Shown here: one piece after another, positions 6,859-14,175 of the stretch
How the letters are laid out: each line of letters opens with the position of its first letter
Position numbering within the stretch: position 1 is the first letter of the stretch
DNA from: CAYWNK01 sp047639615
GTDB lineage: Bacteria > Planctomycetota > UBA1135 > GCA-002686595
Reading direction: 5' to 3'
Assembly (NCBI GenBank): GCA_047639615.1
Contig: JBLIOL010000078.1
Location: 1 to 17,728, forward strand
DNA: 17,728 nt
Program-made: the position numbers and the translations under genes
Notes under the pieces: generated by a model
The model's database searches: none
Told to the model about the DNA's origin: nothing
The model's input: only the letters and a program-made list of their open reading frames with translations

Positions 6859-8199
6859 CTACTTGTCGTCCTTGCCGTCTAAATCACCGTCCGAATCACC
6901 GTCCGTGGCGACCGGCTCCGGCTCTTGTATGCGGGCGAGGGCAGTGCGGATGCGCTTGACGCCGTTGGGCTTGACCACCTTGAGGCCGCGTTCGGCCAGC
7001 TCCTTGGCCACATCATTCAGCTCGAGGCGCACCGCCCTACCGATGAAGATCGCGTAGGCACGGCCCGTCGGCACATAGGTGAGCACCAGCTCACTGAGGT
7101 CCTTGGCGTCCTTGCCCAAGCCCTCGTGCAGCAGCACTTCATAGGCGTTGGCGGAGTCTTCGACCCACTGGGCGCGGGTCTCCCGCACGCCCGTGACCAC
7201 GAAGCCTAGATCGACTGCGGTCTCGGTTTTTACCGCGCGCTCCTGAGCCTGCACCATGCGCGTATGGCGGCGTGTCATGACCTTGAGCGGGTCGCCCAGG
7301 TGCTCTAAGACTTCCTTGTAGTTCCTGTGAGCCACCAGACCGGCCAGCTCGTGGAAGAGCAGGCAGCGGGCCATACTCGGATCCAGATTGTTGCCCTGAA
7401 TCAGGTCCAGGAAGGTCTTGCGGGTGTCCTCTTCCTTGCGCAGCCAGAAGTTGATGCGTGCCATCTCGTGCGCCGCTTGATTGGTGCCGTTGCCGCCGAA
7501 TAGCAAGCCGCGCAGTCGGTCGCGCTCGCTGTATAGTCGCTGGAGGCTAACCGCAGAGATGCGCTTGGTGTGGGCTAGGCGCTTGACGATGAACTCGAAG
7601 TAGCGCGCACGGAAGCCCGGGGAGTATTGCTCCGCGTTGGTCATGCACCACCAGTAGGCGTGGACCATATCGTCCACATCGCCTCCCTTGTTGAACAGGT
7701 AGTTGCCCCAAGCTAGCCAAGCGTAGGGGTCCTCTGCGTTCGTGCCGAAGGGAATGGAGTTGATCGATCGACCGGCGAGGGTGGCCTTGCCAGAGGCGAG
7801 GAATGCGTCGGGGGTGTGGAAGAACTCCATCACATCCAAGAGCGTCTTGTCGGCGGCGCGCAGGTGCACGACGGGAAAGCGCTTGATGCTGAAGCGGCTG
7901 ACGGTCGCCTTGTCTTCTTCAGAATCCACGAGCACGGCGATCGTGTTCTCGTTCAGCCAATTGACCACAGCCTCATCCGCCAGGGTCGTGCGCAGCATGC
8001 GCTTGCTCTCTGGCAGAGTGGCGTTGTGGAAGTAGAGGCAGACAATCTTGCCCTGGCTCTCCGCACGTAGGAATGCATCCGGGACGGTCAGCTCGTGGAA
8101 GGGGCCGTCAAGCGCGGATGCCTGGGTCGGAGCCACGAGAGCTACGAGGGTCGCAAGGCGTAGCACGAAGCCCGTAAGGGCGGTCTTGGGTGCGGTCAT
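6859..8199 (-). CDS. Secreted thioredoxin-fold protein lacking CxxC, with a long helical C-terminal region
   Basis: Exported protein of 446 residues. The signal peptide has a hydrophobic core (VLRLATLVALVAP) and a likely cleavage after ASA near residue 29. Residues 38-140 follow the thioredoxin/DUF255-like pattern: AESQGKIVCLYFHNATLPESKRML, DEAVVNWLNENTIAVLVDSEED, then RFSIKRFPVVHL, where Pro109 is the cis-proline. At the active-site position, where WCxxC is expected, the residues are Thr61, Leu62, Pro63, Glu64, Ser65, so it cannot do thiol-disulfide exchange there. The rest (about 150-425) is helical and may contain TPR-like units; the tail (431-446) is acidic and Asp/Gly-rich. It is the first gene of the minus-strand cluster ending at 3172. 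The ATG is clear but has no Shine-Dalgarno. Function unknown; a binding or folding role is a guess. Confidence 0.78.
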   Translation of the reverse strand: MTAPKTALTGFVLRLATLVALVAPTQASALDGPFHELTVPDAFLRAESQGKIVCLYFHNATLPESKRMLRTTLADEAVVNWLNENTIAVLVDSEEDKATVSRFSIKRFPVVHLRAADKTLLDVMEFFHTPDAFLASGKATLAGRSINSIPFGTNAEDPYAWLAWGNYLFNKGGDVDDMVHAYWWCMTNAEQYSPGFRARYFEFIVKRLAHTKRISAVSLQRLYSERDRLRGLLFGGNGTNQAAHEMARINFWLRKEEDTRKTFLDLIQGNNLDPSMARCLLFHELAGLVAHRNYKEVLEHLGDPLKVMTRRHTRMVQAQERAVKTETAVDLGFVVTGVRETRAQWVEDSANAYEVLLHEGLGKDAKDLSELVLTYVPTGRAYAIFIGRAVRLELNDVAKELAERGLKVVKPNGVKRIRTALARIQEPEPVATDGDSDGDLDGKDDK

Positions 8200-8314
8200 C
8201 GAGAGTAGGGATGCCAGAATTGGGGTCGGCGGGGAGTCTACCCCGTGCGGGCCGCGGGGCCCATGACCTGTACGGATAAGGCCTGGAGAGGTGAGCAGCA
8301 GGCGCTACTTGGTT

Positions 8315-8349
8315 TGCGCCCCGGCCCGGCAGGACCGAGTCGGGGCGCA
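8315..8349. terminator. Strong stem-loop downstream of the regulator gene, candidate terminator
   Basis: The arms are 8315-8329 (TGCGCCCCGGCCCGG) and 8335-8349 (CCGAGTCGGGGCGCA), with a 5-base loop CAGGA. Thirteen of fifteen positions pair, including nine in a row at the base; read on the + strand one further pair is a G-U. It lies about 20 bases beyond the stop of the minus-strand regulator. A TTTT run follows only on the + strand, whereas the gene it would terminate is on the minus strand, so the orientation is not ideal. Confidence 0.45.
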
Positions 8350-8368
8350 TTTTGGGGCAAGGGGCTGC

Positions 8369-8992
8369 CTAGGACGCCTGACGGCGCAAGCTGCGAAGGT
8401 CGTATCGATCGATCTTCCGGTAGAGCGTCGCTCGGCCGATTTTTAGGCGAGTGGCGGTCTCTTTCACGTTCCACCCCGTGGTGTGCAGAGCGTGGATCAG
8501 GATGTCGCGTTCGTACTGCTGGAAGGGGCGGATCTGGTCCGGCTCCAGGAAGAGCGAGCCGGCGCTCGCGCCAGCGGGAGCTTCTTCGCCCGTTCCGCCC
8601 TGGCTCTGGATGCCTTCAATGCGGCCCTGGAGCTGGAGCTTCGAGGCGTAGGCTTTGACCGTCTTGGCCAGCCAGGCGTCCTCGAAGGGAGTGATGACCA
8701 AATCGTCGCAGGAGGCGAAGGCCGCGCGGCCTTCTGCCAGCTCGTCTTGGCTGACGAGCAGCACGATGTGTGCTCCCGGAAACTCACCACGCAGGCGGTC
8801 CGGTGCGAACTCCCGGGGGAGATCCCCCAGGCGCAGGGAGGTGACGATCATTTGGACCGACGAATCCATGTGTCGGCGGGCTTCGGCAAGGCTCGAAGCG
8901 CGCAGGACTTGGAAGCCAGCGGGCTCGAGTTTTGAGGCTGCGCTGGCAAGCAGACGCGGGTCGTCGTGGGCGACCAGAACGGTATTCTTCAT
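8369..8992 (-). CDS. Atypical response regulator: degenerate receiver plus Fis-type HTH
   Basis: A 207-residue cytoplasmic DNA-binding regulator. Residues 3-118 have receiver-domain organisation: the acidic pair Asp10-Asp11, hydrophobic strands, and VLLVSQ at the strand that normally ends in Thr/Ser. The phosphorylated Asp expected in the DLxLPD-like segment is replaced by Ser52 (QMIVTSLRLGDLP), and the conserved Lys before Pro is Thr101 (ITPF). It should therefore not be switched by normal aspartyl phosphorylation. A Gly/Ala-rich linker (about 130-147) leads to a C-terminal Fis/HTH_8 helix-turn-helix at about 157-200 (WNVKETATRLKIGRATLYRKI), as found at the end of NtrC-family activators. There is no AAA+ domain between them. 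It is divergent from the TPR lipoprotein with 109 bases between the starts, so control of that gene or of itself is plausible. Confidence 0.88.
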   Translation of the reverse strand: MKNTVLVAHDDPRLLASAASKLEPAGFQVLRASSLAEARRHMDSSVQMIVTSLRLGDLPREFAPDRLRGEFPGAHIVLLVSQDELAEGRAAFASCDDLVITPFEDAWLAKTVKAYASKLQLQGRIEGIQSQGGTGEEAPAGASAGSLFLEPDQIRPFQQYERDILIHALHTTGWNVKETATRLKIGRATLYRKIDRYDLRSLRRQAS

Positions 8993-9049
8993 GAATGGAG
9001 GATTTCTGCGGGGACGTGGGTGTACCTGAAAGAGATCGAGCCGTGTCCC

Positions 9050-9078
9050 AAGACAGCCACAGGCATTCCGTTCAAAAT
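9050..9078 (+). promoter_or_regulatory. Possible sigma70-type promoter for the TPR lipoprotein gene
   Basis: AAGACA (9050-9055) and CAAAAT (9073-9078) each match four of six consensus bases and are separated by the ideal 17 bases. Transcription would begin near 9085, giving a leader of about 17 bases before the ATG at 9102. It lies in the divergent intergenic region with the regulator. No equally good promoter was seen for the minus direction. Confidence 0.35.
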
Positions 9079-9092
9079 CTCAGCGTGAGCCG

Positions 9093-9099
9093 AAGGTGA
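9093..9099 (+). promoter_or_regulatory. Shine-Dalgarno site of the TPR lipoprotein gene
   Basis: AAGGTGA precedes two adjacent ATG codons at 9102 and 9105 and overlaps the GTG at 9096, which argues against that GTG as the start. Spacing fits 9105 slightly better than 9102. Confidence 0.55.
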
Positions 9100-9101
9100 G
9101 T

Positions 9102-10130
9102 ATGATGGAGCCTGTGCAACTTCCCTCTTCAGTTTGGGTGATCGTATGTCTGGTGGTGTCTTGCAGCACTATTCAGGAAGTGCCCATCGCCGGTGATCCC
9201 TACCAGGAAAGTATTTCTGGCACCGATCCAGGAGCACTTTTGGAGGAAGGCAAGCAGCGGCGCGCCCAAGGTGACCATGCTTGGGCCCAACGGGCGTTTG
9301 AGTTGGCGGCTACGGCTGCGGCCCAGCAGCAGAAGACGGGCATCATGGTGGAAGCACTTGCCGAGGCAGCTGCGGGCCGTGCGCGCGCTGGGCAAATGGA
9401 AGAGGCGGAGAAGTTCCTCCGCACCGCCGAGGCGAAGGCGGTACCTGAAGACGTACGTGCCTGGGTTCGGGTTCGCGCTACTCGTGGACTTCTATTGCAT
9501 TTCGCCCACAACGCGGAGGGCGTCGCTTGGGCCTACGGCGAGGCATTTGAGACCGCCGAGGCCAGCGCCCAGATTGATGCTGCCCTCGAGTGCGCGCACA
9601 GGCTGGCACTTTGGGCTCCTGAGGCGGAACGCGAGGCCTGGGCCCAGGAGGGCTTGGCCCTAGCACAGGCCTACGGCGAACAGCGTTGGGCAGCGCTTCT
9701 GTGGGGTGATTTAGCTCTGATCGAGGAGCGACGAAACAACACGGCGGAGGCCCTGCAGTACCACCTTCAAGCGCGCCGTCTGCGTTACAAGTTGGGCGAT
9801 GACCGGGAGCGTCTATTGGCCGATTGGGCCGTGGGCCGTGCCCAGCGTTTGGACGGGCGACCCCAGGCTGCCCTGGAGTGGATGACCAATGTGCTCGGCC
9901 GAGCGGAGCTGCGCAGTGAGGCCCTAGAGGATCGAGACTCCGTCTTTTGGGAGGCGCTCTCCAACCGCGAGCTGGCGACGATAGAGATCGCCCTCGGGCA
10001 CGAGGACCAGGCCGTGCTGTACGCGGAGCGCGCTGCGGCGCTCTTCAAGGATCTTGAGGGCAGCACCGTGCTCTCTTTGGATCCCCGCGATTGGCTGCAG
10101 AGTTTGGCCAGCATGGCCAAGATCTGGTAG
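9102..10130 (+). CDS. TPR-like lipoprotein
   Basis: Exported helical protein of about 342 residues, probably lipid-anchored: the N-terminus has a short hydrophobic run, SSVWVIVCLVVSC, with Cys21 as the lipidation site in a VVSC box. The mature part is a series of helix pairs with TPR character, for example ALLEEGKQRRAQGDHAWAQR, ALAEAAAGRARAGQMEEAEK, LLWGDLALIEERRNNTAEAL and WAVGRAQRLDGRPQAALEWM. Such repeats bind other proteins; the partner is unknown. Start: ATG at 9102 or 9105, with a Shine-Dalgarno just upstream. It is divergent from the pseudo-receiver regulator, and its stop lies 4 bases before the DUF72 start, so the two plus-strand genes are probably co-transcribed. No enzyme domain was seen. 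Confidence 0.8.
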   Translation: MMEPVQLPSSVWVIVCLVVSCSTIQEVPIAGDPYQESISGTDPGALLEEGKQRRAQGDHAWAQRAFELAATAAAQQQKTGIMVEALAEAAAGRARAGQMEEAEKFLRTAEAKAVPEDVRAWVRVRATRGLLLHFAHNAEGVAWAYGEAFETAEASAQIDAALECAHRLALWAPEAEREAWAQEGLALAQAYGEQRWAALLWGDLALIEERRNNTAEALQYHLQARRLRYKLGDDRERLLADWAVGRAQRLDGRPQAALEWMTNVLGRAELRSEALEDRDSVFWEALSNRELATIEIALGHEDQAVLYAERAAALFKDLEGSTVLSLDPRDWLQSLASMAKIW

Positions 10131-10134
10131 CAGC

Positions 10135-10968
10135 ATGGGAGAGCTGCGCCTAGGCACTTCGAGTTGGTCGGAGAAGGGCTGGAAGAAGAGCTTCTACCCC
10201 AAGGGTACGGCGCCGGGCGACTTCCTAACCTACTACGCCACGCGCTTCGATTGCGTGGAGGCAGACGTCACCTACTATCGTGTGCCGGGTCCCGACCTGG
10301 TGGCCGGGTGGGTGCGCAAGGTGGGGCCTCTGTTCCGGCTCTGCGCGAAGTTTCCCCGGGATGTGGTCCACGCCGGCCAGGGGCCGCGACCGGATGCGGG
10401 GATGATTCTGGACGGCGAGAACGCGCGCCGGGCGACGGACGGATTCCTACAGGCGATGAGCCTATTGGGTGAGCGCTGTGGCCCGCTGGTCCTGCAGTTC
10501 CCATATTTTAATCGTCAGGCCTTCGTGGACCCCGGACCGTTCTTGGAGCGCCTCGACCGCTACTTGGACGGGCTCCCCGCGGGCTTCCGCTACGGGGTAG
10601 AGATTCGCAATCGCCATTGGCTCAACGGAAATCTGGTCGAGTTGCTGCGTGCACGTGGAGTTGGCTTGGTGCTGGCCGACCTGCCCATGATGCCCCATCC
10701 AGACAGCTTGGAATTGGATCTGCTCACCAGCGATACGGCCTACATTCGATTGGTGGGAGATCGCAAGGCGACCGATGCGTTGACCAAGACCTTCCACGAG
10801 ATCGTCATCGATCGCTCGGAGCGCCTAACCCGCTGGGCTAGCTACATAGGGCCCCTTGCGGCTCGAGCGAAGGAGACCTTCGTCTTCGCGAACAATCACT
10901 TCGCTGGACATGGGCCGGCTACGGTCGCCCAACTGGCCGAGCTCCTGCGAGCCGAATCCGGTGGGTAG
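10135..10968 (+). CDS. DUF72 (YecE-like) family protein
   Basis: A 277-residue cytoplasmic protein of the DUF72 family, a TIM-barrel fold of unproven activity found across bacteria. It starts with the typical LRLGTSSWSEKGWKKSFYPKG, then FLTYYATRFDCVEADVTYYRVP, FRLCAKFPRDVVH, PLVLQFPYFN, YGVEIRNRHW and, near the C-terminus, RLVGDR and FVFANNHFAGHGPATVAQL. All are recognisable DUF72 blocks, including the acidic and aromatic pocket residues. The length is normal for the family (about 240-290). The ATG at 10135 was chosen because family homology begins right after it; the open frame extends upstream inside the previous gene. Only 4 bases separate it from the TPR lipoprotein stop, suggesting coupling. 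Older predictions of an endonuclease or sugar-isomerase-like role are unproven. Confidence 0.92.
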   Translation: MGELRLGTSSWSEKGWKKSFYPKGTAPGDFLTYYATRFDCVEADVTYYRVPGPDLVAGWVRKVGPLFRLCAKFPRDVVHAGQGPRPDAGMILDGENARRATDGFLQAMSLLGERCGPLVLQFPYFNRQAFVDPGPFLERLDRYLDGLPAGFRYGVEIRNRHWLNGNLVELLRARGVGLVLADLPMMPHPDSLELDLLTSDTAYIRLVGDRKATDALTKTFHEIVIDRSERLTRWASYIGPLAARAKETFVFANNHFAGHGPATVAQLAELLRAESGG

Positions 10969-11067
10969 GGCCAAGGTTTCTGGGTAGGGTGCGCCGGTAT
11001 GCGCCAACAGAGCTTCAAGCGGGGCGTAATACTTCAGTCCTCCTCTCCGTCTGTCGATCACTCATCG

Positions 11068-12150
11068 ATGCTACCGTTCCGCCTCTCACACTACTCAGTG
11101 GCCATTATTGCGCTACTAGGCCTATGTCTAGGGGCCTGTGGAGGCGAGTCCAGCCCCGACCCTGGCAGCGAGGTGGCCGCGGGCACCGGAACCGAGTCAG
11201 GCAGCTCCGCGGACCCCCTCGTCGAGGTTGAGCAGCCCGAGCCCGAGCCCGAGCCGGCTCAGGCTGAGGAGGCGAGCACTGACCCCGAGCACTGGACCCC
11301 GCTCGACTCCTGGAAGGGTCAGGCGGTCGAGACCGTTCGCGAGCTCCATAAGAGTGGGGGCTTGAAGCGCATCCGTACGCGCCTCCCTGGGGTCGTTGGC
11401 CCCGAGGGCTTTCACGGCCCCGAACTCGTCTATCACCCGAACGCCGCACTCAAGCTGGCCAAGACTTGGGTTAGTGGGCGTCCTCATGGAGTTTTCAAGA
11501 CCTGGTTCCCCAGCGGAATTGTCAAGCGCACCGGCAGCTTTGATATGGGGGACTTGCACGGTCCTCTAACGGAGTACTGGAAGATCGGCAGCGTCTCGCT
11601 CGAGGCCAACTACGAGCACGGCAAGCTGCACGGTCGCGTGGCGGAGTACTTCGGCGACGACAACTTGAAGGACGAGTCCCACTGGGTCTTCGGCTCGCAA
11701 GTCGGTACCCATAAAATCTGGAGCCTCGAAGGCATCCTCGTCCTCGAAGAGCAATACCACGAGGGTCAGAGAGACGGCAGTCACCTTGCCTACTACCCCT
11801 CCACTGGAGAGCGGCGCTTGGAAGGCACCTACCTCTCTGGGCAGAAGACCGGGCTCTGGCGCGGCTGGACAGAGGATGGGGTGCTGGTCGCCGAAGAGAG
11901 CTTCGAGCTCGGTAAGCGGCATGGCTCTAGGGAGGCCTTTATTGCGAGCGTGTTGGTGGAGCGCTTGCAATTCGATCACGGTGCAAAACACGGCCAGCAG
12001 GAAGAGTTCTACGAGGACGGCGCTAAGCGCTCTGCTGGACGCATGGATCAGGGCAACCGCGTGGGGCTTTGGTCCTACTGGAAGCCGGACGGCAGCCTGC
12101 TGGTAGAGCTGTCTGGAACCTACGAGAACGACAAGAGAATCAGCGACTGA
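11068..12150 (+). CDS. MORN_2/YwqK-like repeat lipoprotein (first of a tandem paralogous pair)
   Basis: Exported lipoprotein of 360 residues. A textbook signal (FRLSHYSVAIIALLGLCLGAC) puts the lipidated Cys at 24. A flexible acidic and Pro-rich linker follows, with a Pro-Glu alternation at 57-63. From about residue 131 to 348 there are nine or so repeats of about 24 residues of the MORN_2 type, with a core like G-x(3)-G-x(2)-x-G-x-x-x-x-[WY], for example YLSGQKTGLWRGWTEDGVL. In databases such proteins are often labelled 'YwqK family antitoxin', though no toxin partner is visible here. I prefer ATG 11068 to ATG 10999 because the latter would put 23 extra residues before the signal peptide; 10999 has a weak AGGG upstream. 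It ends in LSGTYEN, like its neighbour. Surface scaffold or binding roles are guesses. Confidence 0.85.
   Translation: MLPFRLSHYSVAIIALLGLCLGACGGESSPDPGSEVAAGTGTESGSSADPLVEVEQPEPEPEPAQAEEASTDPEHWTPLDSWKGQAVETVRELHKSGGLKRIRTRLPGVVGPEGFHGPELVYHPNAALKLAKTWVSGRPHGVFKTWFPSGIVKRTGSFDMGDLHGPLTEYWKIGSVSLEANYEHGKLHGRVAEYFGDDNLKDESHWVFGSQVGTHKIWSLEGILVLEEQYHEGQRDGSHLAYYPSTGERRLEGTYLSGQKTGLWRGWTEDGVLVAEESFELGKRHGSREAFIASVLVERLQFDHGAKHGQQEEFYEDGAKRSAGRMDQGNRVGLWSYWKPDGSLLVELSGTYENDKRISD
11236..11256 (+). repeat. Short CCCGAG tandem repeat encoding Pro-Glu
   Basis: Three and a half copies of CCCGAG in the linker of the lipoprotein, encoding alternating Pro and Glu (residues 57-63). This kind of spacer is stiff and extended and would hold the repeat domain away from the membrane. 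Copy number could vary between strains. Confidence 0.7.
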
Positions 12151-12176
12151 ACCACGAGCGAAGAGCTCCAGGTCAA

Positions 12177-13115
12177 ATGAACTTAACTGCTATCCATAGG
12201 TCAGCTCCCTACAAGGTCCGCCGCAGCCTGCTTGCGTTCTGTTGCCTAGGCGTATTGGCCTTGGTCTCATCACGTCAGGCCTCAGCACGCGTTCAGGATG
12301 CCCCCGAGGGTGAGCTCGTTACCGTATTGCATGAGTCCGGCGCCAAGGCTCGTGAGGGCTACCTCGTCAAGGGGCGGCGCCAGGGTGAATGGAAGGCCTG
12401 GCACGCCAACGGCGACTTGGCTTCCAAGGGGTCCTACGACAACTATCAGCGCGTGGGACGCTGGACCTTCTGGCGCCCCGGTGGGAAGAAACGCTCGCAA
12501 GGCGGCTACAAACGCAACTTGCGCCATGGCGAGTGGCTGCTGTTTCACCCGGACGAGACGCCCAGCGTGGTGGGCCTTTGGGAAGAGGGTCGCCGAATGG
12601 GGGAGTTCATTCGCTACCACGCCAACGGCAATATCCTGTTGGTCGAGCAATACCTAGACGGCTACAAGTCTGGCAAGCAGATGCAGTACTACGCTGACAA
12701 CAAACTCCAACGTTCTGGGAGCTTTGCCGGAGGCCTCAAGACCGGTCTCTGGGAGATGTACTATCAGAACGGCAATCTCCAATCGAAGGGCGAGTACCTG
12801 CGCAACAAGGAGAACGGAGCGTGGACGCACTTCACGGAAGAGGGCGAGCTGGAAGCCAAGGGCGCCTTCCTAGATGGCGAGCAGAACGGTCCCTGGGTCG
12901 GCTATCACGGGAACGGCAATCGTCGTTTCGAGGGCAGCTTCACCAATTCCGTGGAGCAAGGCCCTTGGCAGCGCTGGTGGCCTACCGGTCAGTTGAAAAG
13001 CGAAGGCAAGGTCAGGGATGGCGAGTGGCACGGTGTGTGGAAGGCATACGACCGCGAAGGACGGCTCGATGCGAGCCTCAGCGGTACCTACGAGAACGGC
13101 GTAAAAGTGAACTGA
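12177..13115 (+). CDS. Secreted MORN_2/YwqK-like protein made of ten 24-residue repeats
   Basis: Exported protein of 312 residues. The signal peptide (KVRRSLLAFCCLGVLALVSSRQASA) is cleaved probably after Ala37; there is no lipobox. Residues 61-300 are exactly ten repeats of 24 residues with no insertion or deletion, with a recurring pattern G-[SEA]-[YF]-x-x-G-x-x-x-G-x-W-x-x-[YFW]-x-x-[ND]-G-x-L-x-S-x. A partial repeat (ELVTVLHESGAKARE) leads in and LSGTYENGVKVN closes. This is the MORN_2 family, expected to form an elongated beta-hairpin ribbon. The ATG at 12177 fits the signal peptide and has a weak AGGT upstream; the frame extends back into the previous gene. It lies 26 bases after its paralogue and 3 bases before the next exported protein. 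Role unknown; no toxin-like partner is seen. Confidence 0.88.
   Translation: MNLTAIHRSAPYKVRRSLLAFCCLGVLALVSSRQASARVQDAPEGELVTVLHESGAKAREGYLVKGRRQGEWKAWHANGDLASKGSYDNYQRVGRWTFWRPGGKKRSQGGYKRNLRHGEWLLFHPDETPSVVGLWEEGRRMGEFIRYHANGNILLVEQYLDGYKSGKQMQYYADNKLQRSGSFAGGLKTGLWEMYYQNGNLQSKGEYLRNKENGAWTHFTEEGELEAKGAFLDGEQNGPWVGYHGNGNRRFEGSFTNSVEQGPWQRWWPTGQLKSEGKVRDGEWHGVWKAYDREGRLDASLSGTYENGVKVN
12357..13076 (+). repeat. Ten coding repeats of 72 bases (24 residues each)
   Basis: The ten MORN-type units occupy 720 bases in perfect register, with starts every 72 bases from 12357. At the DNA level they have diverged strongly, so they are old and held by selection on length and key Gly/Trp/Tyr residues rather than by recent duplication. 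Confidence 0.85.
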
Positions 13116-13118
13116 GTC

Positions 13119-14171
13119 ATGACTACCTATTCCACAATGATCGCTGGCCTAGCCTTGATGGCTGGGTTTGGTGCACCCGTCCAAGACACCGTCGAGTTGC
13201 GCTTTGCGCCGGCGGAAGGCCAGGTCGTCAAGAAACAGTGGGTTCAAGAGCACAAGCTCAACCTAGAAACCCTGAGTTCACAGATCGGCACAGATGCTCC
13301 GGTGACGGTGCCCATGCAAGGTGTGTTGCAGAGCAAGCAAGTGCTCAGCACTACCGACGACTACGTGCGCTCCATGGACAATCGTCCGGCTCGCCTGCGT
13401 CGGAGTTTTGACCAGATCTCCATCGAAGGGGTCATGACTCTGAAGGCGGATGGCACGGAGTTTGAGCGCAAGGCCACGCTGACGAGCAAGCTACAAGGCT
13501 TCGGCGTGCAGTACAGTTGGGTGCCCGAGGATCAGGAATACGGCAAGTTCTACTACGCCAAAGAATCCCGCGAGGAGTACCTCGCGAACCTGGGCGAGGG
13601 TTTTGACATGCGCTGCGTACTGCCGGAGGGGCCCGTGGCTGTTGGCAGCTCATGGCAGGTTGATCCTGCCGGACTCTCGAGCCTGGTAGCGCCCTGCGGA
13701 GATGTGCGCTTGCGTGCTGGCGAGCGCATGGACCAAGGCCTGGCCCGTGGCATGCGCAACGGCATGGGCGGCGGACTGGAGATGGCTTTCGGAGGCCGGA
13801 CGGCCCGAGCTGCTTTCACTGTGACTCTCAAGGAAATCCGTGAGGGTGGTGTGGCCGTGCTCAGCCTTTCCTTCCGCGGGAGCTTCCTCAACGAGGATCG
13901 GGAATTCATGACCGAGGATGTCCTGCCGCGTGAAGCAGTTCGCGGTGCGGTGTTTGACCGGAGTCAAATCACTCTCGACCTCGAAGGTCGGGGCGAAGTG
14001 TTGTGGAGCCTCGAGCAAGGCCGTGCCCTGAGCATGACTCTGGCTTGCGCGCAGACCACGTCCCTCAAGATCGTCGAGAGCACGCTCGAGGGTCAGGACG
14101 CTATTCAGACCCTGGTGATGCGCGGCAGCTTGACCACGACTTTCAGTTCCGAAGAGGTCGTAGCCAAGTAG
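13119..14171 (+). CDS. Exported protein of unknown function, third gene of the MORN run
   Basis: A 350-residue protein with a short N-terminal hydrophobic segment (TMIAGLALMAGFGAPV) likely to be a signal peptide. I do not recognise the family by name. The start of the mature part, ELRFAPAEGQVVKKQW, and the later LPEGPVAVGSSWQVD (about 168-182) resemble a type of planctomycete secreted protein of unknown function in which a '[PG]PVxVGxSW' motif recurs; the fold is probably beta-rich. A Gly/Met-rich loop (GMRNGMGGGLEMAFGG, 211-226) interrupts it. There are two cysteines in the middle (Cys166, Cys193) that could form a disulfide, and one near 306. It starts 3 bases after the stop of the MORN-type gene, so it is almost certainly in the same transcript. 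A shared role at the cell surface is inference. Confidence 0.78.
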   Translation: MTTYSTMIAGLALMAGFGAPVQDTVELRFAPAEGQVVKKQWVQEHKLNLETLSSQIGTDAPVTVPMQGVLQSKQVLSTTDDYVRSMDNRPARLRRSFDQISIEGVMTLKADGTEFERKATLTSKLQGFGVQYSWVPEDQEYGKFYYAKESREEYLANLGEGFDMRCVLPEGPVAVGSSWQVDPAGLSSLVAPCGDVRLRAGERMDQGLARGMRNGMGGGLEMAFGGRTARAAFTVTLKEIREGGVAVLSLSFRGSFLNEDREFMTEDVLPREAVRGAVFDRSQITLDLEGRGEVLWSLEQGRALSMTLACAQTTSLKIVESTLEGQDAIQTLVMRGSLTTTFSSEEVVAK

Positions 14172-14175
14172 TCTG

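Noticed and set aside
11068..13115. MORN_2/YwqK genes as a toxin-antitoxin module
   Set aside because: Both proteins carry export signals and no adjacent small toxin-like gene is visible; the antitoxin label for this family rests on automatic annotation.
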